Source: Bradyrhizobium sp. ORS 278
Lineage (GTDB): Bacteria; Pseudomonadota; Alphaproteobacteria; Rhizobiales; Xanthobacteraceae
Direction of reading: 5' to 3'
DNA length: 64,000 nt
Assembly (NCBI RefSeq): GCF_000026145.1
Contig: NC_009445.1
Coordinates: 124,001 to 188,000 of the forward strand
Positions 1 through 8,867 of the stretch are shown piece by piece. Each line of letters starts with the position of its first letter. The stretch's first letter is position 1. Made by a program: the position numbers and the translations under genes. The notes under the pieces are model-generated. The model saw only the letters and a list, made by a program, of their open reading frames with translations, made no database searches and was not told the DNA's origin.

Positions 1-13
1 GACTTTGTAAACC

Positions 14-439
14 ATGTCTCGTGTTCCTTCGCTCTCCAGTCCGTTTCTGCTGGGCTTCGACGAGATCGAGCGCGTGCTCGACCGCGTCGTCAAAGGTGCC
101 GACGGTTATCCGCCATACAATATCGAGCGGTTCGAGCGCACCAATGGCCAGCCCGAGCGGCTCCGGATCACGCTGGCGGTGGCGGGTTTCACCCGTGACC
201 AACTCGATGTCACCATTGAGGAAAACCAGCTCGTCATCCGCGGCCGGCAGCAGGACGACAAGACCCGGCAATACATTCATCGCGGCATCGCCGCGCGCCA
301 CTTCCAGCGCACCTTCGTGCTGGCGGAGGGAATGCATGTGCTTGGTGCGGACCTGAAGAACGGGTTGTTGTCGGTCGATCTGGCCAGGCCCGAGCCTGAG
401 CGGATCGTTAAGACAATCGCTATCAATGAACACGAATAA
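14..439 (+). CDS. Hsp20-family small heat-shock protein
   Basis: A 141-residue small heat-shock protein (IbpA/HspA type), an ATP-independent holdase that binds unfolding proteins in the cytoplasm. The alpha-crystallin domain spans about residues 40-130. Near its end, NGLLSVDL resembles the conserved A-x-x-x-n-G-v-L motif. The length matches rhizobial class A Hsps. The ATG at 14 is only 13 bases from the window edge, so any ROSE-type thermosensor in the leader lies outside view. The DUF1150 gene follows 58 bases downstream on the same strand, a common pairing in Rhizobiales, so co-transcription is likely. Confidence 0.93.
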   Translation: MSRVPSLSSPFLLGFDEIERVLDRVVKGADGYPPYNIERFERTNGQPERLRITLAVAGFTRDQLDVTIEENQLVIRGRQQDDKTRQYIHRGIAARHFQRTFVLAEGMHVLGADLKNGLLSVDLARPEPERIVKTIAINEHE

Positions 440-497
440 TGGTTTGATGGAACGAGTAGCGGACTCGACCGCTTGAGTCTCAGAAGGAGTCGAGACC

Positions 498-761
498 ATG
501 ACTGAGGGTAATGTTGCGTCTGAATCCGGCGTCTCCCTGGAGTCGCTGGCCACCTTGGGCGAGGGTCACATCGCCTATGTGAAGCAGATCCGCTCCGAAG
601 ACGTGCCGGGCCTGTTTCCGCAAGCGCCGCGCATCGCGCCGGGCCTGAAGCTGTTCGCGCTGCATGCCGCCGACGGCACGCCGATCATGCTGACGGACAG
701 CCGTGAAGCGGCGATCGCCAATGCGTGGAGCCATGAGCTTCAGGCCGTGAGCGTGCACTGA
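498..761 (+). CDS. DUF1150 family protein
   Basis: An 87-residue small cytoplasmic protein matching the DUF1150 family by length, by its IAYVKQIRSEDV segment and by its position directly behind a small heat-shock gene. The function of the family is not known. The start is supported by an AGAAGGAG Shine-Dalgarno-like run just upstream of the ATG. A strong hairpin with a T tract about 85 bases downstream closes the transcription unit. No signal peptide or membrane segment is visible. Confidence 0.85.
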   Translation: MTEGNVASESGVSLESLATLGEGHIAYVKQIRSEDVPGLFPQAPRIAPGLKLFALHAADGTPIMLTDSREAAIANAWSHELQAVSVH

Positions 762-845
762 ACCAAGCCGGAGAGCCGCGTCTTCAGCGACGGCTCCTTG
801 CGAGACTCATTCTTGCGACATCAGGCGGCTGATGCACTGATACGA

Positions 846-878
846 GGGCGGCTCCCGACCAGGGAGCGGCCCTTTTTT
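846..878 (+). terminator. Rho-independent terminator after the hsp20-DUF1150 unit
   Basis: GGGCGGCTCCC and GGGAGCGGCCC form an 11-base stem with one mismatch and a 5-base loop, followed by six T residues. It lies between the DUF1150 stop and the next start. Confidence 0.85.
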
Positions 879-911
879 CTCGCCCGACCACGCGGCACAT
901 GACGGTGCTGA

Positions 912-1421
912 ATGACGGTGCTGATCACTCCGACGACCGCGACCGAGCTGCGGTCGAATGCCTCACTCGCCGCCGGCCTGCTCGCGCTCAACAACGCCCA
1001 TGCCGCCGAGCTGTCCTGGCTCACACCCGAATCGCTCCTGCACCTGCTGACTCAATCCTGGCGCAGCTGGCGGATCGGCACCGCCGATGCGCTGCTGATC
1101 GCGCTGGACGAGACCGCGGACTACGACAATCCCAATCACCGCTGGTTCCGCGCGCGTTACGACCGCTTCGTCTATGTCGACCGCATCGTCGTGGCCGAGG
1201 ACGCGCGCGGCCGCGGGCTGGCGCGGCGCCTCTATGAGGAACTGATTCGAGAGGTGACTGCGGCGGGCCACGATCGCGTCGTCTGCGAGGTGAATCTCGA
1301 TCCGCCCAACCCGCAGTCGGACGCGTTCCATGCCGCGCTCGGCTTCACGACGCTCGGAACCGCAAGCATCCACGACGGCGCCAAGACGGTGCGCTACATC
1401 GGCCGATCAGTGCGGAGTTAG
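912..1421 (+). CDS. GNAT family N-acetyltransferase
   Basis: A 169-residue GCN5-related acetyltransferase that would transfer an acetyl group from acetyl-CoA to an unidentified amine. Motif A is clear at about residues 90-110: a beta strand (YVDRIVVAE) followed by the pyrophosphate-binding loop RGRGLA. The C-terminal half has the usual FHAALGF segment of motif B. The substrate cannot be read from sequence. It is convergent with ptsN (stops 17 bases apart) and separated from the upstream heat-shock unit by a terminator, so it is probably transcribed alone. Confidence 0.85.
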   Translation: MTVLITPTTATELRSNASLAAGLLALNNAHAAELSWLTPESLLHLLTQSWRSWRIGTADALLIALDETADYDNPNHRWFRARYDRFVYVDRIVVAEDARGRGLARRLYEELIREVTAAGHDRVVCEVNLDPPNPQSDAFHAALGFTTLGTASIHDGAKTVRYIGRSVRS

Positions 1422-1438
1422 AACAGCCGGAGAGGGCC

Positions 1439-1900
1439 TCAGGCCGCGGACGCCGGTGGCAGGGCTAGCACCGAATAGATCGCCTGGGCATCGCGCGAGG
1501 CGCGCAGCTTCTTGGCGACGTCCTGGTCGCGCAGCAGGCGGGCGATGCGCGCCAGTGCCTTCAGATGATCGGCGCCGGCACCCTCGGGGGCGAGCAGCAG
1601 GAACACCAGGTCGACCGGCTGGCCGTCCATCGCCTCGAAATCGATCGGCCGCTCCAGCCTGGCGAACAGGCCGAACAGCTTCTCCAGCTTCGGCAGCTTG
1701 CCATGAGGAATCGCGACGCCGTAGCCGACCGCCGTGGTGCCGAGCTTCTCCCGCTGCAGCAGGACCTCGAACACGCTGCGCTCGTTCTGGCCGGTCAGCG
1801 CGGCCGCGCGGGCCGCCAGCTCCTGAAGCGCCTGCTTCTTACTGATGACCTTCAAAGCCGGCAGGATCGCCTCGGGTGCGACCAGATCGGTAATCGGCAT
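1439..1900 (-). CDS. ptsN: Nitrogen PTS protein EIIA-Ntr (PtsN)
   Basis: A 153-residue EIIA-Ntr, the terminal phospho-acceptor of the regulatory phosphotransferase system (PtsP-NPr-PtsN). The phosphorylated histidine is His66 in the motif VAIPHGK, set in a PTS EIIA type-2 fold of normal length. In proteobacteria PtsN controls potassium transport, carbon/nitrogen balance and ppGpp signalling through its phosphorylation state. It lies downstream of rpoN and hpf on the same strand, the classic rpoN-hpf-ptsN order, but 330 bases separate it from hpf, so it may have its own promoter. Confidence 0.96.
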   Translation of the reverse strand: MPITDLVAPEAILPALKVISKKQALQELAARAAALTGQNERSVFEVLLQREKLGTTAVGYGVAIPHGKLPKLEKLFGLFARLERPIDFEAMDGQPVDLVFLLLAPEGAGADHLKALARIARLLRDQDVAKKLRASRDAQAIYSVLALPPASAA

Positions 1901-2230
1901 AGGGCGTTCCGAGGTGATTGAACCGTCAGTGTGCGAAATAGGTCGGGACAGACCGGCGTCAAGAAGTTGAGGCGGCAGGCGGGCTTACCCCGTGTCCGAT
2001 GCGAGGGGCTTCTACCCCAACGCAACGTCGGTGCCAACTCCCGCAAGCGTGTTCCCGCCGCCTATCCTTAAGATCGCCGAGCGTGGCGGCCTGAAGGCGC
2101 CAACGCCCGAACCCTGCGCATGGCACCCTATCGCAGCCGTGGCGTGAGGTCGCAAGCGCATGGTCAAGCACCTGACGCGGAACCGATTTTCCGCGTCGCG
2201 ACCGGAACCCCGGTGCCGCCGTCCGTACGA
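1901..2230. other. 330-bp gap between hpf and ptsN
   Basis: No convincing gene. It holds the ptsN leader and a perfect 9-bp hairpin at 2174-2197. Codon pattern is irregular and the short open frames here look accidental. Confidence 0.6.
2174..2197 (-). terminator. Hairpin downstream of hpf
   Basis: GACGCGGAA and TTCCGCGTC form a perfect 9-bp stem with a 6-base loop, 33 bases past the hpf stop on the minus strand. There is no T run after the stem, so it could be a REP-like hairpin protecting the 3' end instead of a true terminator. Confidence 0.45.
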
Positions 2231-2833
2231 CTACGGCTTGACCGCCGGCGGATCGACCCAACCGATATTGCCGTCGGCGCGGCGATAGATGATGTTCACG
2301 CGCCCGCTGGAGCCGTGCTGAAAAACCATGCAGGGTGCACCGGAAAGATCGAGCTCCAGCACCGCTTCGGAGACCGACAGCCGCTTCAGCGCGGTGGTGT
2401 TCTCGGCAATGATCACGGGATTGTAGCCGGTGATCTCCTCGTCGCCCTCGGCCGGCGCCTCGATGACGTAGCTCGGCGCGTCGAGAACGGCCCCCTCGAG
2501 ACCGGCAAGCGCGGCATTGGCGGCGTGAGATTTGCGCGCCGAGCGGTCCTTCAGCCGGCTCTTGTAGCGGCGCAGCCGCTTCTCGATCATCAGCAGCGCC
2601 TGGTCGGCGCTCGCATAGGCGTCCGGCGCGTTCGATTCGGCTTCGAGCGTGATCCCCGAATCAAGGTGCAGTGCGCAATCGGTCTTGAACCCGAAGCCGT
2701 CCTTGGACAGCGTGACGTGACCGGAATAATTGCCGTCGAAATATTTGCGCAGCACCTCGTCGGTGCGCTCGCTGACGCGGCCGCGCAGCGCTTCGCTGAC
2801 GCTGATGCTTTTTCCGGAAATCCGCAGGGTCAT
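2231..2833 (-). CDS. hpf: Long-form ribosome hibernation promoting factor
   Basis: A 200-residue long HPF. The N-terminal S30AE/RaiA domain (about residues 1-110, starting MTLRISGKSISV) binds the 30S decoding site. The C-terminal dimerisation domain (about 145-197, ending in YRRADGNIGWVDPP) pairs two 30S subunits to make 100S ribosomes in stationary phase. The linker between the domains is rich in charged residues and alanine. It follows rpoN by 90 bases and is the usual rpoN neighbour. The ATG is unambiguous. Confidence 0.95.
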   Translation of the reverse strand: MTLRISGKSISVSEALRGRVSERTDEVLRKYFDGNYSGHVTLSKDGFGFKTDCALHLDSGITLEAESNAPDAYASADQALLMIEKRLRRYKSRLKDRSARKSHAANAALAGLEGAVLDAPSYVIEAPAEGDEEITGYNPVIIAENTTALKRLSVSEAVLELDLSGAPCMVFQHGSSGRVNIIYRRADGNIGWVDPPAVKP

Positions 2834-2923
2834 GTGTCGCCTCGATTCATGTGAACCGAGTATGACACTAAGCCTATTTGGTTAAGGCGCAATCGCGGGG
2901 CACGGTCAAACTGACCGTAGCGG

Positions 2924-4564
2924 TCAAACTGACGCGGTATCCCGGGTGCGGTCGGCGCTGGCAGGCGACGACAGGGCATGGGCCAGCATGCTCTGCTTAT
3001 CGCGGCGGCGCTGGACCGACGACGGAATCCGCATCGCCTCCCGGTATTTCGCGACCGTGCGGCGGGCGATGTCGATGCCGGCAGCGCGCAGCTTCTCGAC
3101 GATGGTATCGTCGGAGAGAATTGCGGAGGGATCTTCCGCATCGATCAGTTGCTTGATGTGATGCCGCACTGCTTCGGCTGAATGCGCCTCGCCGCCATCG
3201 GCCGAGGCGATCGAAGCGGTGAAGAAATATTTCAGCTCGAAGGTTCCGCGATTGGTCGCCATGTATTTGTTGGCGGTGACGCGCGACACCGTCGATTCGT
3301 GCATCTGGATCGCATCCGCAACGGCCTTCAGGTTCAAGGGCCGGAGATGTGCGACGCCATGAGTGAAGAAGCCGTCCTGCTGCCGCACGATCTCGGTCGC
3401 GACCTTCAGGATCGTGCGCGCGCGCTGGTCGAGCGCGCGCACCAGCCACGTCGCGTTCTGCAGGCAATCGGTGAAGTAGGATTTGTCGCCGTCCTTGCGG
3501 ATCGTCTTCGACAGCTCGGAGTAATAGACCTGGTTCACCAGGACGCGCGGCAGCGTGTCGCTGTTGAGCTCGACCAGCCAGCCGCCATCCGGGCCCGGAC
3601 GCACATAGACGTCGGGCACCATGGTCTGCGTGCGCGTGGTGCCGAATTTGAGGCCGGGCTTCGGATCGAGCCTGCGGATCTCGCCGATCATGTCGACGAG
3701 GTCCTCGTCGTCGACGCCGCACAGCCTGCGAAGTGCGGCGAAATCGCGCTTCGCCAACAAGTCGAGGTGCTCGATCAGAGCCTGCATCGCCGGATCGTAG
3801 CGATCGAGCTCGCGCAGCTGGATCGCAAGACACTCACTCAGATTGCGCGCGCAGATGCCGGGCGGATCGAAGGTCTGCAGCACGCCGAGCACCGCATCGA
3901 CATCGGCCTGCTCGGCGCCGAGACGGTCGGCGGCCTGGCCGAGATCGACCGGCAGATAGCCGGCCTCGTCGACGAGATCGATCAGGTACTGGCCGATCAT
4001 GCGATCGGCCGGCGAGACGAAGGCGACCGCGGCCTGCTCGGCGAGATGATCCGACAGCGTGGTTTCCGCCGCGACGAAGGCTTCGAGGTTGTAGTCTTCG
4101 TCGCCGGAGGCGCCGCCGCCCCATTCCGTGTAGGTGGTCGGCGCGGCGTCCTGCGCATTGCGCGCCGCGGCCTCCGCCGGCTCCTCGGAGAACACGTTGT
4201 CGAGCCCGGTATCGAGCGTCTGTTCGATCTCCGTGCGCGAGCCGAGATCGCGGCTCATCCAGTCCTCGGGCGCGCTCTCGTAACTCTCGCCGCCGCTGCT
4301 GCCCGCGCCATCGCCAAAATCATCGCCGCTGGCTTCGCCGCCTTCGGAGAACTCGCCGCGCTCGGCCATCTGCTGCTCGCCGGCGACCGGCGCTTCCGGG
4401 CCATCGTTCGCGCGCTCGAGCAGCGGATTGCGCTCGAGCTCTTCTTCGACGAACGTGGAGAGGTCGAGGTTGGACAGCTGCAGCAGCTTGATCGCCTGCA
4501 TCAGCTGCGGCGTCATCACCAGCGACTGTGACTGGCGGAATTCTAGTCTCTGCGTCAACGCCAT
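2924..4564 (-). CDS. rpoN: RNA polymerase sigma-54 factor
   Basis: A 546-residue sigma-54 that directs RNA polymerase to -24/-12 promoters used for nitrogen fixation and assimilation, C4-dicarboxylate transport and related genes, and needs an AAA+ activator. Region I at the N terminus is glutamine- and leucine-rich (QSLVMTPQLMQAIKLLQL). An acidic, low-complexity region II follows (about 55-150), then the core-binding domain. The RpoN box ARRTVAKYREA lies near residue 505. It is about 45 residues longer than E. coli RpoN, mostly through region II, as in other rhizobia. lptB lies 211 bases upstream. Confidence 0.97.
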   Translation of the reverse strand: MALTQRLEFRQSQSLVMTPQLMQAIKLLQLSNLDLSTFVEEELERNPLLERANDGPEAPVAGEQQMAERGEFSEGGEASGDDFGDGAGSSGGESYESAPEDWMSRDLGSRTEIEQTLDTGLDNVFSEEPAEAAARNAQDAAPTTYTEWGGGASGDEDYNLEAFVAAETTLSDHLAEQAAVAFVSPADRMIGQYLIDLVDEAGYLPVDLGQAADRLGAEQADVDAVLGVLQTFDPPGICARNLSECLAIQLRELDRYDPAMQALIEHLDLLAKRDFAALRRLCGVDDEDLVDMIGEIRRLDPKPGLKFGTTRTQTMVPDVYVRPGPDGGWLVELNSDTLPRVLVNQVYYSELSKTIRKDGDKSYFTDCLQNATWLVRALDQRARTILKVATEIVRQQDGFFTHGVAHLRPLNLKAVADAIQMHESTVSRVTANKYMATNRGTFELKYFFTASIASADGGEAHSAEAVRHHIKQLIDAEDPSAILSDDTIVEKLRAAGIDIARRTVAKYREAMRIPSSVQRRRDKQSMLAHALSSPASADRTRDTASV

Positions 4565-4775
4565 GGGAGCAAGAACATTCCCTTACTGGTCCAATTCTTG
4601 CTTATCCTAATCTGCGGACGATGTACACGGCTTGACGAATAAGAAAAACGGAGTATGGCGCGCTGCGGAAGACGAGATTACCGCCCGCGCAAGGTGCGCG
4701 CGAACCGCTTGAAACGCAGACTTTTGGTCTGATGTCGCACAGGCGACAAAGCCGGCGGATACCGCGTCCGCAATC

Positions 4776-5825
4776 CTACAGCCTGAATTCCTCACCGAGA
4801 TACAGCCGGCGCACGTCGGGATCGGCGACGATCTCCTCAGGGCTGCCTTCAGTGAGAATCTGTCCGGCATAGACGATGTAGGCGCGGTCGGTGAGCCCCA
4901 GCGTCTCGCGGACGTTATGATCGGTGATGAGCACGCCGATGCCGCGATTGGTGAGATGGCGCACCAGCTGCTGAATGTCGCCGACCGCGATCGGATCGAT
5001 GCCGGCGAACGGCTCGTCGAGCAGCATGTAGTTCGGCCGCGTCGCCAGCGCGCGCGCGATCTCGACGCGGCGGCGCTCGCCGCCGGACAGCGCGATCGAC
5101 GGCGACTTGCGCAACCGCGTGATGGTGAATTCCTCCAGCAGCGCGTCGAGCTCGCGCTCGCGCTTCTTGCGCGAGGGCTCGACCACCTCGAGCACGGCCC
5201 GGATGTTCTGCTCGACCGTGAGGCCGCGGAAGATCGAGGCCTCCTGCGGCAGATAGCCGATGCCGAGCCGGGCGCGCTGATACATCGGCAGCCGCGTGAC
5301 GTCGTGGCCGTCGAGCTCGATCGCGCCGCGATCGGCCTTGATCAGCCCGGTGATCATGTAGAACACGGTGGTCTTGCCGGCGCCGTTCGGCCCGAGCAAA
5401 CCGACCGCCTCGCCGCGCCGGACATAGATCGAGACGCCGCGCACGACCTGTCGACTACCGAAGCTCTTCTCGATCGAATGAACGGCGAGGAAGCCGGGAC
5501 GGCGCAACAGCTGCGGGCCAGCACCGGCACCATTGCTCCTGGGCTTGGCCGGCATCGGCTGCGAGGCCGGGCGCTTGCGCTGGATCTGCTCGGTGTTTTG
5601 CGGCGACCGCGGATTGATGCGCGGCGCCGGCTGCTGCTCGCCGCGCGCAGACTCGTTGCGGACGGACTCGCTGCGGACGGACTCGGCGAGGGCGGCGAGC
5701 GGATCGTCGCTCATGGAGCCGGCGAATGGATCGTCAATGGCCGTGATGTCGTCGCGCCGTCGCGCCGAGCCGCGCTGTCCGCGCTTGGCGGGACGCCCAC
5801 GAAACATGCCGAGTAGATCCACCAT
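4776..5825 (-). CDS. lptB: LPS export ABC transporter ATP-binding protein LptB with long N-terminal extension
   Basis: A 349-residue ATPase of the LptBFGC complex, which extracts lipopolysaccharide from the inner membrane. The ABC domain starts near residue 112. It has Walker A (GPNGAGKT), the signature [15 protein letters not shown] and Walker B ([11 protein letters not shown]), and ends with GEEFRL as LptB proteins do. About 105 residues precede it: polar, low complexity, rich in Arg/Ser/Pro, with a small internal repetition ([15 protein letters not shown]). E. coli LptB has 241 residues and lacks this segment. No internal ATG restores the standard length cleanly, so the extension appears genuine. 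Confidence 0.93.
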   Translation of the reverse strand: MVDLLGMFRGRPAKRGQRGSARRRDDITAIDDPFAGSMSDDPLAALAESVRSESVRNESARGEQQPAPRINPRSPQNTEQIQRKRPASQPMPAKPRSNGAGAGPQLLRRPGFLAVHSIEKSFGSRQVVRGVSIYVRRGEAVGLLGPNGAGKTTVFYMITGLIKADRGAIELDGHDVTRLPMYQRARLGIGYLPQEASIFRGLTVEQNIRAVLEVVEPSRKKRERELDALLEEFTITRLRKSPSIALSGGERRRVEIARALATRPNYMLLDEPFAGIDPIAVGDIQQLVRHLTNRGIGVLITDHNVRETLGLTDRAYIVYAGQILTEGSPEEIVADPDVRRLYLGEEFRL

Positions 5826-6188
5826 CCCCGCTTCGCTTACGCCCTTCGAAGCTGCCCGTCACCGACCGCAGCGCTGGCTCGCCCGCTCACCGCGAGCGAA
5901 CGCATCTCGCCTGTCTTGCGCGCCAACCGGAAGCGCAAGACCGGCCAAAGCGCGGCGGACCGCGCTCCGGAGTTGTCGTCTGACGGCGAGGTCGCGGTCG
6001 CAACTGAAGGTCGCGATCGATCGCAAAATCGCAATCGGCGCTCCTCGTGTCGCATCCTTCGCCCCCCGAGGCAACGTCATCGGCTGCCCGGCGGCGCGGC
6101 CCTGCGACAAGGACGGCCAGCCCGCTAGATAGAGGCAGGTGCGGCGCGGTTCAACTGGAGCCGCAAGCCTTTTACTAAATAGTTGAGT
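5826..6188. other. 363-bp noncoding gap between lptA and lptB
   Basis: lptA and lptB are usually adjacent or overlapping, but here they are separated by 363 bases. Small minus-strand frames exist at 5837-6110, but they are arginine-rich, have no recognisable domain and overlap one another. Treated as noncoding leader of lptB. No terminator was identified. Confidence 0.5.
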
Positions 6189-6887
6189 TCACTTTGGTTT
6201 GTTGGCGCCCAGCGACAGCGGCGCGCCGACCGAGACCGGCGAACCGGTGCCGCCGGGCGATGATCCGCAGCCGCCATTGCCGCCCGAGCCCGACCCGGCC
6301 TGCGGCAGCAGCACCTGCACGCCGCGCCCGCCGTCCGACTCGACCCGCGACACGCCGGTGGTCATGTCGACGGTCAGGCGGTCGCCGCGCATCACGTTCT
6401 TGCACTGGGTCAGCACCACGCCGCCCTGCATCGTGATCATGTTGGTCTTGGTGTCGTAGACCGCGGTCTCGCCGGTCACGACCTGGTCCTTCTGCGTCAC
6501 CTTGACGTCGCCGCGCGCCTCGAGCCGCCGGATCGCCGAGCTGCCGTCCGGCCCCGGCGTCGCGGCCGGCGTGGCCTTGGTCGCCTTCGCGCCGCCCTGC
6601 TGGGCGCCGCCATCATAGAACACCACCAGCGACTTCGAGGTCATGGTGGTGTCGCCCTGCACGACCTTCACGTTGCCGGTGAAGGTCGCCTCCTTCTTCT
6701 TGTCGCGCATCTCCAGCGAGGCCGCCTCGATCTGGATTGGCTGGTCGCGGTTCTGCGAGAAGCCCTGCAGCGCATTCGGCACGCCGGTGGTCGCGCTCTG
6801 CGCCTGAAGCGAATCGGCGAACGCGACCAGCGCCAGCGCGGCAAAACCGGCAGCGCGACAGAGCGCGGGAACGAAACGGTATGTCAT
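6189..6887 (-). CDS. lptA: LPS transport periplasmic protein LptA
   Basis: A 232-residue periplasmic bridge protein that carries LPS between LptC and LptD. A signal peptide is visible (hydrophobic FAALALVAFADSLQAQ, cleavage about residue 29). The OstA/LptA jellyroll follows from IEAASLEMRDKKKEATFTG to about residue 185. The C terminus is a Gly/Pro/Ser-rich tail that may be disordered. It starts 4 bases after the lptC stop, so the two are translated as a pair. Confidence 0.92.
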   Translation of the reverse strand: MTYRFVPALCRAAGFAALALVAFADSLQAQSATTGVPNALQGFSQNRDQPIQIEAASLEMRDKKKEATFTGNVKVVQGDTTMTSKSLVVFYDGGAQQGGAKATKATPAATPGPDGSSAIRRLEARGDVKVTQKDQVVTGETAVYDTKTNMITMQGGVVLTQCKNVMRGDRLTVDMTTGVSRVESDGGRGVQVLLPQAGSGSGGNGGCGSSPGGTGSPVSVGAPLSLGANKPK

Positions 6888-6891
6888 CGGA

Positions 6892-7620
6892 TCACTTCAC
6901 GTTGCGGGCCGAACGGCCCGGATCGGCGCTCGCCGTGGTGGCGGGAGCGGCCGGAGCGGCATTCATGTTGTCGAGATTCATCACCACATTGCCCTCGAAG
7001 CGGATCACTTCGCCATTGTCGGTGATGCGCAGGCGATCGGCCGACAGCGTGCCGTTGGTGAGCTTCACATCGACCCGCTCGTCCGAACTGACGGTGCCCT
7101 TGGCCATGTCGACCGAGGCCCGGCTGAGCCGCGCCTCGTAGCCGGTCGAGGTCGTCAGCAGGATGTCCTTCTTGAGCTCGAGCTGTTGCTGCTTGGTATC
7201 GAACAGGCCGGTCGCGGCCTTCAAGGTCACCGTCGACTGATCCTCCATCAGCACCTTGGCGCGGAGGATGTTGAGCTCGACGTGATCCGGATCGGTGAGG
7301 TCCTGCACGGCGCTGTGGGCGACGAGATCGTAGGGCCGCTGATCCGGCGTGAAGCCGGTCAGATGCGGCGTCTCCATCGTGATCTTTCTGCCGGAGATCA
7401 CGACATTGCCGGTCAGATTGCCGGTGTCGACCGCGACACGGAAATCGTTGAAGAAGGCGACGTAGATAACGACTGTCATGGCGACGCCCACGACGGCCGG
7501 CACCGCGATGCGCAGCGCGCGCACGAAGCGGCTATGGCGCGCCGCGACGGCGAAGCGCGCCTGCAGACTGGGATCATAGGCGGGGTTCTGGACCGAGTTC
7601 ACCAGGGCTCCGACGGGCAC
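6892..7620 (-). CDS. lptC: LPS export protein LptC
   Basis: A 242-residue bitopic membrane protein that links the LptBFG pump to the LptA bridge. One transmembrane segment lies at about residues 36-58 (ALRIAVPAVVGVAMTVVIY), followed by the periplasmic LptC/YrbK jellyroll. The start codon is GTG at 7620. It is followed immediately by lptA. Confidence 0.88.
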   Translation of the reverse strand: MPVGALVNSVQNPAYDPSLQARFAVAARHSRFVRALRIAVPAVVGVAMTVVIYVAFFNDFRVAVDTGNLTGNVVISGRKITMETPHLTGFTPDQRPYDLVAHSAVQDLTDPDHVELNILRAKVLMEDQSTVTLKAATGLFDTKQQQLELKKDILLTTSTGYEARLSRASVDMAKGTVSSDERVDVKLTNGTLSADRLRITDNGEVIRFEGNVVMNLDNMNAAPAAPATTASADPGRSARNVK

Positions 7621-7760
7621 GGGACATGCGCGAAACAGCGCTCATCCTATCACGGCCGTGCCGGCCATTGCAGCCCGGAACTGCCGCGAAATCGCGACGC
7701 AGAAGCCGTTCAATCATTAAGAGAGATTAATGATCCTGAACGCGCCCGGCCGTCGCACCC

Positions 7761-8375
7761 TCACGAATGCGCAAAGATGTCGTCGGCCTCGAATCCGCCC
7801 AAATCGAGCGTCGCGCGATGCGGCAGGAAGGCGAAGCAGGCCTGCGCCAGCGCCAGCCGGCCTTCGCGCGCCAGCATCACGTCGAGCTTCTCGCGGAGCG
7901 CATGCAGATGCAGAACGTCGGAGGCCGCATAGGCCAGCTGCGGCTCACTCAGGCTATCGGCGCCCCAGTCGCTCGACTGCTGCTGCTTGGACAGATCGAT
8001 GTTGAGCAGCTCGCGGACGAGATCCTTCAGTCCGTGGCGGTCGGTATAGGTGCGTGCCAGCCGCGACGCGATCTTGGTGCAATAGACCGGTTGCGGCATC
8101 ACCCCGAAAGTATGAAACAGCGTCGCGACGTCGAAGCGCGCGAAGTGGAAGATCTTGGTGATGGCGGTATTGCCGAGTAGCGTCTTCAAATTCGGCGCGT
8201 CGGTGTGCCCCTTGGGGATCTGCACCACATCGGCCGAGCCGTCGCCGGGCGACAGCTGCACCACGCACAGCCGGTCGCGGTGCGGATTGAGCCCCATCGT
8301 CTCGGTGTCGATCGCGACCGACGAGGTGTAGCGGGAGAGATCGGGCAGGTCGCCCCGATGCAGGCGAACGGTCAT
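7761..8375 (-). CDS. Ribonuclease D, short form without HRDC domains
   Basis: A 204-residue 3'-5' exonuclease of the DEDDy family. Motif I is DTETMGL, motif II includes FHFARFDVATL and motif III is YAASDVLHLHAL, giving the catalytic acidic residues and tyrosine. Full RNase D is about 370-385 residues with C-terminal HRDC domains; this protein ends after the exonuclease domain, a short form seen in other alphaproteobacteria. I use the ATG at 8375 over a TTG at 8384. It probably trims tRNA or other small RNA 3' ends. The gene stands alone, 141 bases upstream of lptC. Confidence 0.88.
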   Translation of the reverse strand: MTVRLHRGDLPDLSRYTSSVAIDTETMGLNPHRDRLCVVQLSPGDGSADVVQIPKGHTDAPNLKTLLGNTAITKIFHFARFDVATLFHTFGVMPQPVYCTKIASRLARTYTDRHGLKDLVRELLNIDLSKQQQSSDWGADSLSEPQLAYAASDVLHLHALREKLDVMLAREGRLALAQACFAFLPHRATLDLGGFEADDIFAHS

Positions 8376-8867
8376 GGCGGTCAAAACCTCGGTCGAAGCG
8401 ATGTCGAACGCGACGGGCCGGGGCGACGTCGCAGGAAACGGCCAGCAAGCGGCCAGGAACCGGCTTTAGCCCGGCGCTGGTAACCATCCGGCAAACACGC
8501 CGGTCCTCAGGATCACCCGATGGGAATGCCAGCCGCGCCGCCCGGACGCAAGGGCCGGCCTGGGCCGGCAGCCGATCCAGGGCGGCGCCCCGCCCGGCCC
8601 GGCCATCTCGGCGCGCCCTGAGAGCGTGGTCCTCCGCCGGAAGACTGCGGCAGCGCGTCGCCCCGCTTTCGTGCGTCGCGCAAATCTTTTCCAGGCGATC
8701 GATGCTACTCTAGCATTGATCGATGCCGCCTTTGGCTTTGACAGACAATGCAGCCCACCCTAGGCACGAGGCTGGCGCTTGATCTCGCGGCATTTGCGGT
8801 GGAGCGACCCAAGTCGGCCCGCAGACTCTGCTCAACGACGACAAAATCACACCAGGAGGAAGCTCAG
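8376..8867. other. Divergent intergenic region between the RNase D gene and dctP
   Basis: 492 bases with no convincing gene. It must hold the promoters of both divergent units. The only structure I see is an imperfect palindrome near 8698-8724. Confidence 0.55.
8698..8724. promoter_or_regulatory. Imperfect palindrome upstream of dctP, possible operator
   Basis: ATCGATGCT-actct-AGCATTGATCGAT: a 5-bp inner stem with repeated ATCGAT outer arms offset by two bases. It lies about 145 bases before the dctP start in an otherwise GC-rich region. A regulator-binding site is an inference only. Confidence 0.3.

Noticed and set aside
1..13. ROSE-type RNA thermometer for the small heat-shock gene
   Set aside because: The leader is outside the window, so nothing can be seen.
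8748..8867. 40-residue longer start for the TRAP binding protein
   Set aside because: The ATG at 8868 has an ideal ribosome site and begins a proper signal peptide.
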